Assembly (NCBI GenBank): GCA_018812485.1
Contig: JAHJDO010000135.1
Span: 1-40,676, forward strand
From: a bacterium
GTDB taxonomy: Bacteria > JAHJDO01
Direction: 5' to 3'
DNA: 40,676 nt
Every line of letters starts with the position of its first letter. Position 1 is the first letter of the stretch. The notes beneath the pieces were generated by a model that saw nothing but the letters and a program-made list of their open reading frames with translations, had not been told where the DNA came from and searched no databases. This document shows positions 15,592-23,820 of this stretch, piece by piece. The position numbers and the translations under genes were made by a program.

Positions 15592-16545
15592 GTGTTTGAT
15601 ATACACGGTGTCCGTTTTGAAATTTCCTCAAATAGGGAAAAGTATATAAAATGGACAAAAGATTACATCTATTTTGCCGAGAAAAGAAACAAAAATCTCC
15701 AATGGCATATCCATATTAACGAAATAAAAGGAAGTTTTCCCCTCTTCCCTCCTGAGACATCAAAAAAAGCCAGGTCAAAATCAATTCCCATCATTTACGA
15801 AAATGGCAATTTATTATGGTTTGACTTTTTTTATGCTGTTGCGCAAATTAATTTGACAAGCAAAAGTATCGCAGTCTGGATAAAGAAATTCAAAGGGCTT
15901 ACAGAATTCTATTTTACAAATATAATCCTGTTTAATATCCTTAATCTTATTTTAAGCTATAGTGGTATGGTTTTTATTCATTCAGCAAGTCTTTGTTATG
16001 GCGGGAAAGGCATTATTTTGGCAGGTGAAGCGGGAGCGGGCAAAAGCACTTTATCTGTGGGATTAGTGGAAAGAGGATGTAAATTCCTTTCTGATGATAA
16101 GTCTATCATTCATCTTAATAACAATAAAGCTGAAATGCTTTCCTTTCCTGAACCAGTTTCTTTGCAAGAGGATGCCTGCAGTTTTTTCACAACGACTAGA
16201 CCATTTGCAAAACAAAAAAATAAACTTGATAAATATAAAAAGATCTTCAGGATAAACTCATTGTACTGCGACTCTGCTATAAGCAGATGCAAGCCAAGTC
16301 TGATTATATTTCTGCATAAAGCCTGCGGCAAAGAAACTTTTGCTAAAAAGATAACCAAAAAAGAATCTTTAGACTGCCTTATTGGGTCTGTTTCAACATC
16401 TTTTATTACTGAATCCGCTGTTGTTTTTAAGATATTGGCTGAACTTGCTGATAGCGTTAGATCCTATAGATTAGCCCTTGGAGAAAATATAGATAAATCT
16501 GTTGAAGCAATTCTAGGTTTAGTAAGAAGCGAGAAGCCCCTTTAG
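15592..16545 (+). CDS. HPr-kinase-like RiPP tailoring protein
   Basis: Protein of about 317 residues with a C-terminal HPr-kinase-like P-loop domain: FIHSASL (H130), Walker A GEAGAGKST (145-153) and the LSDD motif (167-170). Relatives in some lasso clusters phosphorylate precursor peptides; others are uncharacterised. The open frame reaches back to a TTG at 15547 inside the precursor gene. I prefer the GTG at 15592, 7 bases after the precursor stop, which suggests re-initiation, but neither start has a clear Shine-Dalgarno. The absence of PTS genes argues against a true HprK. Its 3' end overlaps the convergent permease gene by 27 bases. Confidence 0.82.
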   Translation: MFDIHGVRFEISSNREKYIKWTKDYIYFAEKRNKNLQWHIHINEIKGSFPLFPPETSKKARSKSIPIIYENGNLLWFDFFYAVAQINLTSKSIAVWIKKFKGLTEFYFTNIILFNILNLILSYSGMVFIHSASLCYGGKGIILAGEAGAGKSTLSVGLVERGCKFLSDDKSIIHLNNNKAEMLSFPEPVSLQEDACSFFTTTRPFAKQKNKLDKYKKIFRINSLYCDSAISRCKPSLIIFLHKACGKETFAKKITKKESLDCLIGSVSTSFITESAVVFKILAELADSVRSYRLALGENIDKSVEAILGLVRSEKPL

Positions 16546-17331
16546 TTTAGCTTTCTTCAGACACCAGTTGAAAAAGATATGTCCTGTTCCGCATATCAAT
16601 ATAGAAAAAATCAGAAGAATGATTAGCTCTTCTTTCATATCAAGAATTGACTGTCCGTAAAACATGGATTTCCTTGCCGCATTAAGAGAATGTGTAATAG
16701 GAAGAAAATCCGAAACTTTATGTAACCATTTTGGAAGGACTGCTATAGGGAAATAGACGCCGCCAAGCAGTCTGAAAACGTTCGTTATAATCCATGAAAT
16801 TGGATTCCAATTTTTAAATATTAATATAAATCCTCCTCCCATGAGTCCAAACCCTGTTGAATAGACGGCTGTCGTTAACAGAACAATAAACAATGATGGG
16901 AAATTTATATTAAGTTTTATTCCAAAGAAAATAATGCCTATAATCACGTATAATAGAAACATGAAGAAAGAATATATCATTGTGTTTATTGCTATTGCAT
17001 AAGCAATGCTTGTAGGTTTTACCGGCGATACAAGAACAACTTCCAGGGTGCCTGTAAGCTGCTCGTTGCGAATATAGTCAGGAATTGTCTGAAGTCCAGC
17101 CCAGACAATACTTGATGAAGCAATGCCTATTAATACAAAAGAGAAATAATTATCCGCACAGCCTTTTACAAAACTGGTTCCGCTCTGGCCTATTAACTTT
17201 GATATAAAAAAGAAAAGCATAATTGTGAAAATTATATTAAGCTGACTGAATATGAAAGAGCACTTGTAGCTCTTATCAATAAGAAATTCTCTTACTATCA
17301 ATGCCTTTGTAATTTTTAGGAATCTAAACAT
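16519..17331 (-). CDS. ABC-2 type transporter permease
   Basis: 270-residue integral membrane protein with about six hydrophobic segments and the ABC-2 pattern (YIRNEQLTGTLEVVLVSPVK before the central helices, LGGVYFPIAVLPKWLHKVS and FLPITHSLNAARKS near the end). ABC-2 permeases move polysaccharides, drugs, peptides or lipids outward. It overlaps the ATPase gene by 8 bases, so the two form a transporter. The pair converges on the peptide-modification operon and is divergent from wza, so it could export either the modified peptide or a glycan; sequence does not decide. Confidence 0.9.
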   Translation of the reverse strand: MFRFLKITKALIVREFLIDKSYKCSFIFSQLNIIFTIMLFFFISKLIGQSGTSFVKGCADNYFSFVLIGIASSSIVWAGLQTIPDYIRNEQLTGTLEVVLVSPVKPTSIAYAIAINTMIYSFFMFLLYVIIGIIFFGIKLNINFPSLFIVLLTTAVYSTGFGLMGGGFILIFKNWNPISWIITNVFRLLGGVYFPIAVLPKWLHKVSDFLPITHSLNAARKSMFYGQSILDMKEELIILLIFSILICGTGHIFFNWCLKKAKLKGLLASY

Positions 17332-17977
17332 TATTTACAATTTTGCCTTTTTCCATATACATAACTCTGCCAACAATATTTTTAATCTCCCTTTCCTTTG
17401 CAGTTGCGATGAATGCTAATCTGTTATTCTTCCTGGAATAATCCTGCATTAATCTGTTCACCAATTCAATTCCATCTTCATCCATAGATATAAAAGGCTC
17501 GTCAAAGAGCAATATTTGAGGCCCATGCAATATTGAACGAATGATATTCAGCTTCTGCCGCATTCCTGACGAATATAACCCTGCCAGAGTATCTCTGCTG
17601 TTTTCTAATCCAAATTTGGACATTAAATAGTTTGCCCTTTCTGTAATATTTTTTTCGCCCATTCCATAGAACCTTCCAAAAAAAGTAAGGTTCTGCAACC
17701 CCGTTAATCTCCAGTGCAAACATCTGGAATCAGCAGGCAGCCACCCAATTCTGAGGTCAGGATAAATATCTTCATTTATTTTTACGGCACCGCTATCCGG
17801 GATCAACAACCCAGCAATGATCTTTAATAACGTAGTCTTTCCTGCTCCATTAGTGCCAACCAATCCAACAATTTGCCCGCTTTCTATGGAAAGATTAATA
17901 TTACTTAGGGCTCTGACGCTTCTTCCATTCGAGCGAAATATCTTTGTTAAATCTATTATTTTTATGGCATGTTTCAT
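17324..17977 (-). CDS. ABC transporter ATPase with atypical Q- and H-loops
   Basis: About 217-residue ATP-binding subunit. Walker A is GTNGAGKTT, the signature is YSSGMRQKLNIIRSI and Walker B is ILLFDEP. The Q-loop glutamine seems absent (RIGWLPADSRCLHWRLTGL), and the switch His is not seen where expected (LAFIATAKEREIKNI). The open frame extends to 18076, but the ATG at 17977 (MKHAIKIIDLTKIF) is preferred because the longer form would run across the wza promoter and start. It is upstream of, and overlaps, the permease gene. Confidence 0.88.
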   Translation of the reverse strand: MKHAIKIIDLTKIFRSNGRSVRALSNINLSIESGQIVGLVGTNGAGKTTLLKIIAGLLIPDSGAVKINEDIYPDLRIGWLPADSRCLHWRLTGLQNLTFFGRFYGMGEKNITERANYLMSKFGLENSRDTLAGLYSSGMRQKLNIIRSILHGPQILLFDEPFISMDEDGIELVNRLMQDYSRKNNRLAFIATAKEREIKNIVGRVMYMEKGKIVNNV

Positions 17978-18008
17978 GTTGCGTTCGTATAATTTAAGGT
18001 TATTGGTT

Positions 18009-18037
18009 TTGATTTTATAGTAGAAATTTGATATTAT
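18009..18037 (+). promoter_or_regulatory. Sigma-70-type promoter of the exopolysaccharide operon
   Basis: TTGATT (18009-18014, four of six) and TATTAT (18032-18037, five of six) with a 17-base spacer. The start of transcription would fall near 18044, just before AGAAGG (18049-18054), which serves the ATG at 18065. All genes from here to 40476 are on the plus strand with gaps under 40 bases, so this may drive the whole cluster. Confidence 0.55.
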
Positions 18038-18064
18038 CAAGTTATTAGAGAAGGTGTGGGCAAT

Positions 18065-19027
18065 ATGCAGAAGCACAAAGTATTAATCATTGTGTTATTT
18101 TTTTCCCTGTTATGTTGTATTAATTCAAGCATCTCTTCCAAGGAGAATACTTCACTGGACTATGTTGTTGGTCCCGGGGATGAACTGTCTATAACTGTTT
18201 GGGGGCACGATGATCTGAGCAGGGATGTAACAGTCAGCAGAAAAGGAGACATAACAATAGCTCCTCTGGCAGTTATACATGTTGCGGGAATGACAATTGG
18301 ACAGGTTGAGAGTGAGGTAAAGAAGATATTTTTAAAATATGTTCTGCATCCTATCGTCACACTTTCGATAAAAGAATATAAGAGCCAGAAGATTATTGTG
18401 CTTGGCGAGGTAGGTAGCACAGCTGCAGGAGCAGGAATAAGCGGACCTGGTGTATATACATTGAAGGGTAAAACAGAGTTTCTGGAGTTTTTTATGTCAG
18501 TAGGAGGTCATACCAAAAATGCAGATATAAAGCATATAAAACTGATAAAGCAGAATGGTGAGGTAACCACAATTGATTTGAATAATTATGTATTAAAGCC
18601 GAAACTAGAACAAAGCATTTATGTGGAAAGTGGAGATAGATTATTTATTCCTCCAATTATTATAGATAAAGTTTTTGTTATGGGAGAAGTTAAAAGTCCA
18701 AGAGTTGTTCCTTATTATGCAGAAATGAGACTTATGGAGGCTATCACAGAAGCTGGAAGCTTTACAGAAAGCGCGACTATAAGAAGCACAAAAGTTGTAA
18801 GAGGCAGTTTTGAGAAACCAGAGGTCATCTCTGTAGCGATCAGAAAAATATTTAAAAAAGGATCTATTAAGTATAATATCCTTCTTGAACCGGGAGATAT
18901 AATATACGTTCCCAGGTCAACGATTGGAAGCATAAATTATTTTATCAGACAAATTCTTCCAAGTTTGCAATTAGCCGCCTTTACCAATGCATTGGCTACA
19001 ACTGCCACCTTAAGAACAGTTAAATAG
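18065..19027 (+). CDS. wza: Polysaccharide export protein (Wza-like, SLBB domains)
   Basis: About 320-residue outer-membrane-type export protein. The N-terminus is a secretion signal (VLIIVLFFSLLCCINSS), possibly lipidated at a Cys, though the lipobox is imperfect. The export domain starts at YVVGPGDELSITVWGHDDLS and is followed by two SLBB-like domains (IIVLGEVG...GVYTLKGKTEF and VFVMGEVKSPRVVPYYAEMR). The C-terminal region is amphipathic. A GTG at 18056 is also in frame, but it would sit only 1 base after the Shine-Dalgarno, so ATG 18065 is better. First gene of the exopolysaccharide operon. Confidence 0.93.
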   Translation: MQKHKVLIIVLFFSLLCCINSSISSKENTSLDYVVGPGDELSITVWGHDDLSRDVTVSRKGDITIAPLAVIHVAGMTIGQVESEVKKIFLKYVLHPIVTLSIKEYKSQKIIVLGEVGSTAAGAGISGPGVYTLKGKTEFLEFFMSVGGHTKNADIKHIKLIKQNGEVTTIDLNNYVLKPKLEQSIYVESGDRLFIPPIIIDKVFVMGEVKSPRVVPYYAEMRLMEAITEAGSFTESATIRSTKVVRGSFEKPEVISVAIRKIFKKGSIKYNILLEPGDIIYVPRSTIGSINYFIRQILPSLQLAAFTNALATTATLRTVK

Positions 19028-19035
19028 GAGAAAAC

Positions 19036-21003
19036 ATGCCAGCATATGAAATGGACATTCATGATTACTGGCGTATTATAAACAGAAGAAAAATCCGCAT
19101 AGTACTATTTGTTTTATTAACCGTAATAGCCACGATTTTTTACACAAATATGCAAACGCCTATTTACAAAACATCATCTATAATCAAGGTGGAAAAAAGA
19201 AAAGCAATCGCCACAATACTTACGGATATTGTTACATATTCCCCCGGAGATACGATGGAGTCCGAATGCGCGAATATTACAAGCTTCAATGTGTTGGGAA
19301 AAGTAGCTCAGCAGGTCGGATTAGTAAAGAAGGATACTTCCCCTGTAGAAAAGGAAGCAATAATAAGAAACTTGAAGAATGATGTAAAAACAGAAGTTAT
19401 CGGCGATACTAATCAAATAAAAATTTCTGTATCCTCTGACAATGGAGAAAAAGCCCAAACACTGGCGAATAAAATAGCTGAGGTATACGTGCTAGAACAC
19501 CACCTTTCAAAAATAAAAGAGGCTCAAAATGTCAAAAAATTTATTGAGGCGCAACTTAAAAACTATCAGAGGGCTTTAATTGAAAGCGAAAGAAGCCTCT
19601 ATGAATTTCGCAGTAAAAATCCGATGTTTGATACTAAGAAAAAAGAGAATATAGACTATTCAAACCAGCTAACTAAGGTTGTTGAACTTGAGAAAAAAGC
19701 GGTTGAGCTGGAAGTTCAACTTTCAACTCTTTTAACTGAGTACACTGAGAAATACCCACCTGTTGAACTTATTAAGGGGAAAATTCAAAAAATCCGTAAC
19801 GATATTGATATCGAAAGAAGAAAACTTCTCTCAAAAAAGAAAGACGCTTCGGAAAAAGAAATTGAGTTAGCCCAATTAAACAGAGATATCACAATTAACG
19901 AAACTATTTATTCAATGTTTAAGAACAAATTTGAAGAAGCAAGAATAATGGAAGCAGAAAAGGCAAAGGAAATAGCAATTGTCGAACCTGCTCCTTTACC
20001 TAGAAGGCCCACAAGTCCAAAGAAGGGAACAAATGTTATGATAGGAGCTACCATAGGAGTAATTCTTGGGCTGATATTTGCATTTGTCTCAGAAGCGTTG
20101 GATACCTCCATCAGTACAATTGACGATATGGAGGAGTTTCTTAAGGTCTCTGTAATAGGGGTTGTTCCTCACGTCGAATCTTCTGAAGGAAAGCTAAGAT
20201 TCTGGAGAAAATTATTTGTTAAAGACAAAGGGAAAGAGCCATACTATAAGAAGCTTATAACCCATTTTGAACCTAAAAGCCCAGTATCTGAGGCGTTTCG
20301 TATTATTAGAACGAATTTAGGGACTTTAAAGACAACGAAAGTTTGTAAAACTCTTCTTTTTACCAGTTCCGGATTGCATGAAGGAAAAACAACAATGCTG
20401 TCAAATGTTGGAGTCGTATTAGCTCAAATGGGAAAGAGAGTTCTTTTGGTAGAAGCAGATCTTAGAAGACCAATACTGCAACACATGTTTGGAATAAACA
20501 GGGAACCGGGTCTTACAAATTATCTCATAGGACAGATTAACTGGAGAGATGCTGTACAGACATCAACCGATATCCTGCTGGGAAAACTGGGATTTGACGC
20601 AACACTTAAGACGCCGGGGATTGAGAATCTTCATATCTTAACTGCCGGGATAATCCCATCTAATCCTGCAGAGCTGTTGCAGTCAGAAAACATGAAAACC
20701 TTTATAAATGAATCGAAAAAAGAATTTGACATTGTGCTTTATGATACTCCCCCCATTCTTCCTGTTACTGATGCTGTAATAATAAGTAAATTGGTGGATG
20801 GCGTAATATTAATATACCAGGTTGGGAGAACCTCACGCCATGCAGTTATAAGAGCTAAGAGCCATCTTGAAAAAGCAGAAGCGAAAGTACTGGGTATAAT
20901 TCTCAACGATATAAAGATAGACATGGAAATAGATATATCTAGTTACTATAAGTACCGCTATTACACCTCTATTCCGGAAGAGGAAAAGACCAATCCCTCA
21001 TAA
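19036..21003 (+). CDS. wzc: Wzc-like polysaccharide co-polymerase / bacterial tyrosine kinase
   Basis: 655-residue inner-membrane protein controlling polysaccharide chain length. It has an N-terminal Wzz domain with a membrane helix (about 20-38), a long periplasmic coiled coil (about 150-310), a PxxP-containing second membrane helix (about 330-352), and a cytoplasmic BY-kinase domain. The kinase has Walker A SSGLHEGKTT (about 446-455), Walker A' VLLVEADLRRP and Walker B region LYDTPP. The C-terminal tyrosine cluster SSYYKYRYYTS is the expected autophosphorylation site. It follows wza by 8 bases and its TAA is followed directly by the next gene. Confidence 0.95.
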   Translation: MPAYEMDIHDYWRIINRRKIRIVLFVLLTVIATIFYTNMQTPIYKTSSIIKVEKRKAIATILTDIVTYSPGDTMESECANITSFNVLGKVAQQVGLVKKDTSPVEKEAIIRNLKNDVKTEVIGDTNQIKISVSSDNGEKAQTLANKIAEVYVLEHHLSKIKEAQNVKKFIEAQLKNYQRALIESERSLYEFRSKNPMFDTKKKENIDYSNQLTKVVELEKKAVELEVQLSTLLTEYTEKYPPVELIKGKIQKIRNDIDIERRKLLSKKKDASEKEIELAQLNRDITINETIYSMFKNKFEEARIMEAEKAKEIAIVEPAPLPRRPTSPKKGTNVMIGATIGVILGLIFAFVSEALDTSISTIDDMEEFLKVSVIGVVPHVESSEGKLRFWRKLFVKDKGKEPYYKKLITHFEPKSPVSEAFRIIRTNLGTLKTTKVCKTLLFTSSGLHEGKTTMLSNVGVVLAQMGKRVLLVEADLRRPILQHMFGINREPGLTNYLIGQINWRDAVQTSTDILLGKLGFDATLKTPGIENLHILTAGIIPSNPAELLQSENMKTFINESKKEFDIVLYDTPPILPVTDAVIISKLVDGVILIYQVGRTSRHAVIRAKSHLEKAEAKVLGIILNDIKIDMEIDISSYYKYRYYTSIPEEEKTNPS

Positions 21004-22358
21004 TGCCATTAAAAACTCCTCTTTCAGCCAGAGTAGCATGGATACTGCCGATGGTTTTTATTTTTCTTAGCCTAATACTGGGCAAGCTTGTAGCCACTAC
21101 GTCAACTTACATGCCGCTGCTTCTGGTAGTTGGCGTAAGTGTCCTGATTCTTGCCTTAATTCGCATAGATTACGCCCTCTTTCTTCTGATATTTTCTATG
21201 CTTCTTTCTCCTGAGCTGGGCGCTGGAACAGCAGGAGGAAGAGACATAACGATCAGAGTAGAGGATATCCTGCTTGCTGTAATAACATTTGCGTGGCTTG
21301 GGCGGATAGCTATAAACAATAAACTAGGAGTCTTTGCAAAGACTCCCCTGAATAAACCTATAGCCTTCTACTCTCTTATATGTGTTCTCTCAACATCTAT
21401 AGGCATCATTACAGGCAGAGTCGACGTATTAAAGGGAACATTTTTTGTGCTCAAATATATTGAATATTTTCTTCTATATTTTATGGTTGTAAATACAATA
21501 AATTCCAAAAAACAGATTAAAATGTATTTAACAGCGCTATTTATTACTTGCTTTTTAGTCTCAATTTATGGAATGAGCCAGATAGGAACAGGAAGAGTCT
21601 CCGCTCCTTTTGAAGGAGAGGTGGGAGAGCCAAATACATTGGGCGGATATATGATTTTCATAATGGCGTTAACTCTTGGATTGCTTGTTTATATAAAGAG
21701 CAAGCGTATAAAATATTCATTGTTAGCCTTAATTGCCTCAATTGTACCGCCTTTTCTCTTTACTCTTTCAAGGGCATCATATGTGGCTCTATTTCCTATG
21801 TATTTTTCTATTATCTGGTTTGGAAAAGTAAAAAGTAAATTAGTTCTTGTTTTTATCGTTATTGTCCTGCTCGGATTATTTTTTGTTCCTAAAGAAGTAA
21901 AAAAACGCATAGAATATACATTCAAACCGCAAAGAGAAGCCCAGGTAAAGATAGGGAATATAACTCTTGGTCCTTCCACATCTGCAAGAATTATAAGCTG
22001 GAAAACAGGAATAGAAGACTGGAAAAATCATCCTATTCTAGGATATGGTACTACAGGATATGCATTTATCGACGGACAATACTTTAAAACGCTTATTGAA
22101 TCCGGGATATTAGGACTTATAGGTCTTATATGGATAATTATTGCCGCAATCAAGAACGCCCTGAGAAATTTAAAACAGCAATCTGAGCCTTTATATAAAG
22201 GACTGTGTCTTGGATTTCTGGCAGGAGCTGTGTGCCTTAGTGCTCATGCGCTCGGAGCAAACACATTTATAATTATTAGAATCATGGAACCTTTCTGGTT
22301 TGTGGCAGGAATGGTTATGGCACTCCCTTATCTGAAAGGAGAGAACATTGCAGCCTGA
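21003..22358 (+). CDS. O-antigen ligase/polymerase-like membrane protein
   Basis: 451-residue protein with about 11-12 membrane helices and a larger loop before the last third, matching the Wzy_C/WaaL family. Visible landmarks are FTLSRASYVALFP, TSARIISWKTGIEDWKNHPILGYG (WK..ie...hPilG.G signature of the family) and a C-terminal cluster of helices. In this place after wza-wzc it most likely polymerises lipid-linked repeat units (Wzy), although ligases of the same fold cannot be excluded. It shares one base with the wzc stop region and overlaps wzx. Confidence 0.87.
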   Translation: MPLKTPLSARVAWILPMVFIFLSLILGKLVATTSTYMPLLLVVGVSVLILALIRIDYALFLLIFSMLLSPELGAGTAGGRDITIRVEDILLAVITFAWLGRIAINNKLGVFAKTPLNKPIAFYSLICVLSTSIGIITGRVDVLKGTFFVLKYIEYFLLYFMVVNTINSKKQIKMYLTALFITCFLVSIYGMSQIGTGRVSAPFEGEVGEPNTLGGYMIFIMALTLGLLVYIKSKRIKYSLLALIASIVPPFLFTLSRASYVALFPMYFSIIWFGKVKSKLVLVFIVIVLLGLFFVPKEVKKRIEYTFKPQREAQVKIGNITLGPSTSARIISWKTGIEDWKNHPILGYGTTGYAFIDGQYFKTLIESGILGLIGLIWIIIAAIKNALRNLKQQSEPLYKGLCLGFLAGAVCLSAHALGANTFIIIRIMEPFWFVAGMVMALPYLKGENIAA

Positions 22359-23820
22359 ACATGAAGGGCTTACCAGAAAAGTAGTAAGAGGCGGGGCATG
22401 GGTGTTTGGTCTTAACCTCGTTTCGCGGGGGCTTAAGCTTGTTCGGACAATCATATTGGCAAGACTTTTGCTTCCATCAGATTTCGGAATGGTTGGAATA
22501 GCGGAAATATCTATTTCTTTGCTGGGGTCTTTTTCCGGCATTGGATTCGGTCAGGCTATTGTGCAGAAAAAAGGGTGCGTTACAGAATATCTTGATACGG
22601 CATGGTGCGTACTGGTAATTCGCGGGATAATTCTGGCTGCTCTTCTCTTCTTCGGAGCGCCTTTTATTGCGGGCTTTTTTAAAACCACAGCTGCAATACC
22701 TGTTTTGCGTGTTATGACAATTACGCTGGTTCTAACTGGGTTTAGTAATATAGGGACCACCTATTTCGAGAAAGATCTCCAGTTCAAGAAATTGTTTATC
22801 TATAATCTGGGTAGCACTATAGCCAGTCTTGTGGTAGGTATAAGTTTGGCATTTATTCTGAGAAACGTGTGGGCTATAATTTATGGCACTCTCGCCGGAG
22901 CAGTAACGAGCCTTTTCCTTTCATATATACTCCATCCTTATAGACCAAAGTTCAGATTTGAACTGGAAAAGCTAAAAGAACTTTTTGGCTTTGGCAAATG
23001 GATTTTAATATCCACTGTTGTTGTATTTCTAATTACTCAGGGAGATGATATTTTAACAGGAAGACTTCTTGGTATAGGAGCGCTTGGATTGTACGCTATG
23101 GCATACCGGTTGTCTAACCTTACCGCTACAGAAATAACACATGTGATTTCCCGCGTGACATTTCCGGCATACTCAAAATTACAGCACGATATTTCTAAAT
23201 TAAGGGAAGGGTATCTAAAAGTGCTACAGTTTACTGCATTTGTTTCCTTTCCTTTAGCCTGCGGAATATTCATACTGGCTCCTGATTTCACGAGAATATT
23301 TCTGGGAAGCAAGTGGATGCCCATGGTTCCTGCAATGCAGGTATTATCATTTTTTGGATTATTGCGATCAATGTCAGCCACAACAGCTCCTGTATTCTGG
23401 GGTGTGGGAAAACCTGGAATAGAGACAAAATGGAATATAGCACAACTTGTTGTCTTGAGCGCCGTAATATACCCCTTTATTATGCATTGGAACATACTGG
23501 GTACTTCCATCGCGGTTTTTATCAGTATCCTTGTATCAACTATAGGGTTCAGCTTCATGGTAATAAAAATAACAGGTTGTAGAATTAGAGACTTTGCCAG
23601 AGCAATAGGTTTCCCTCTAGTAAACACAATAGTTATATTCTTGCTGGTATCGTTCTTGAAAACATTTATCTCAATAGGGATAATCGAATTTTTTGCCGTA
23701 ATTTTTGTCAGTATTTTAGTTTATCTGGGAGTTGCTTACTTACTGGATAAATTTCTGAATTATGGCATATATCCTCTTATGAAAGAATCATTGAATTACA
23801 TAAAAAATGAAAAAATCTAA
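22348..23820 (+). CDS. Wzx-type polysaccharide flippase
   Basis: 490-residue polytopic membrane protein of the polysaccharide-synthesis flippase (MATE-like/MviN) superfamily, moving undecaprenyl-linked units across the inner membrane. The start GLTRKVVRGGAWVFGLNLVS, the FGMVGIAEISISLLGSFSGI segment and about 12-14 helices are typical of WzxC-like proteins. TTG start with AAAGGAG 6-7 bases upstream; the first codons overlap the end of the previous gene. The C-terminus overlaps the next glycosyltransferase by 14 bases. Confidence 0.92.
   Translation: MQPEHEGLTRKVVRGGAWVFGLNLVSRGLKLVRTIILARLLLPSDFGMVGIAEISISLLGSFSGIGFGQAIVQKKGCVTEYLDTAWCVLVIRGIILAALLFFGAPFIAGFFKTTAAIPVLRVMTITLVLTGFSNIGTTYFEKDLQFKKLFIYNLGSTIASLVVGISLAFILRNVWAIIYGTLAGAVTSLFLSYILHPYRPKFRFELEKLKELFGFGKWILISTVVVFLITQGDDILTGRLLGIGALGLYAMAYRLSNLTATEITHVISRVTFPAYSKLQHDISKLREGYLKVLQFTAFVSFPLACGIFILAPDFTRIFLGSKWMPMVPAMQVLSFFGLLRSMSATTAPVFWGVGKPGIETKWNIAQLVVLSAVIYPFIMHWNILGTSIAVFISILVSTIGFSFMVIKITGCRIRDFARAIGFPLVNTIVIFLLVSFLKTFISIGIIEFFAVIFVSILVYLGVAYLLDKFLNYGIYPLMKESLNYIKNEKI

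Noticed and set aside
15592-16545. True HPr kinase/phosphorylase of carbon control
   Set aside because: Only the P-loop domain is similar, no PTS genes are near, and the gene is embedded among RiPP genes.
11047-16545. Exosortase/PEP-CTERM system suggested by the ExeA-like ATPase
   Set aside because: No exosortase (eight-helix EpsH-like) protein or PEP-CTERM tail was found in the window.
17978-18076. N-terminal extension of the ABC ATPase to 18076
   Set aside because: It would cross the wza promoter and start; the domain begins normally at MKHAIKIIDLTKIF from 17977.
23037-23627. 196-codon minus-strand open frame
   Set aside because: Lies wholly inside the well-supported wzx gene, has no recognisable domain and is rich in residues expected from an antisense reading.
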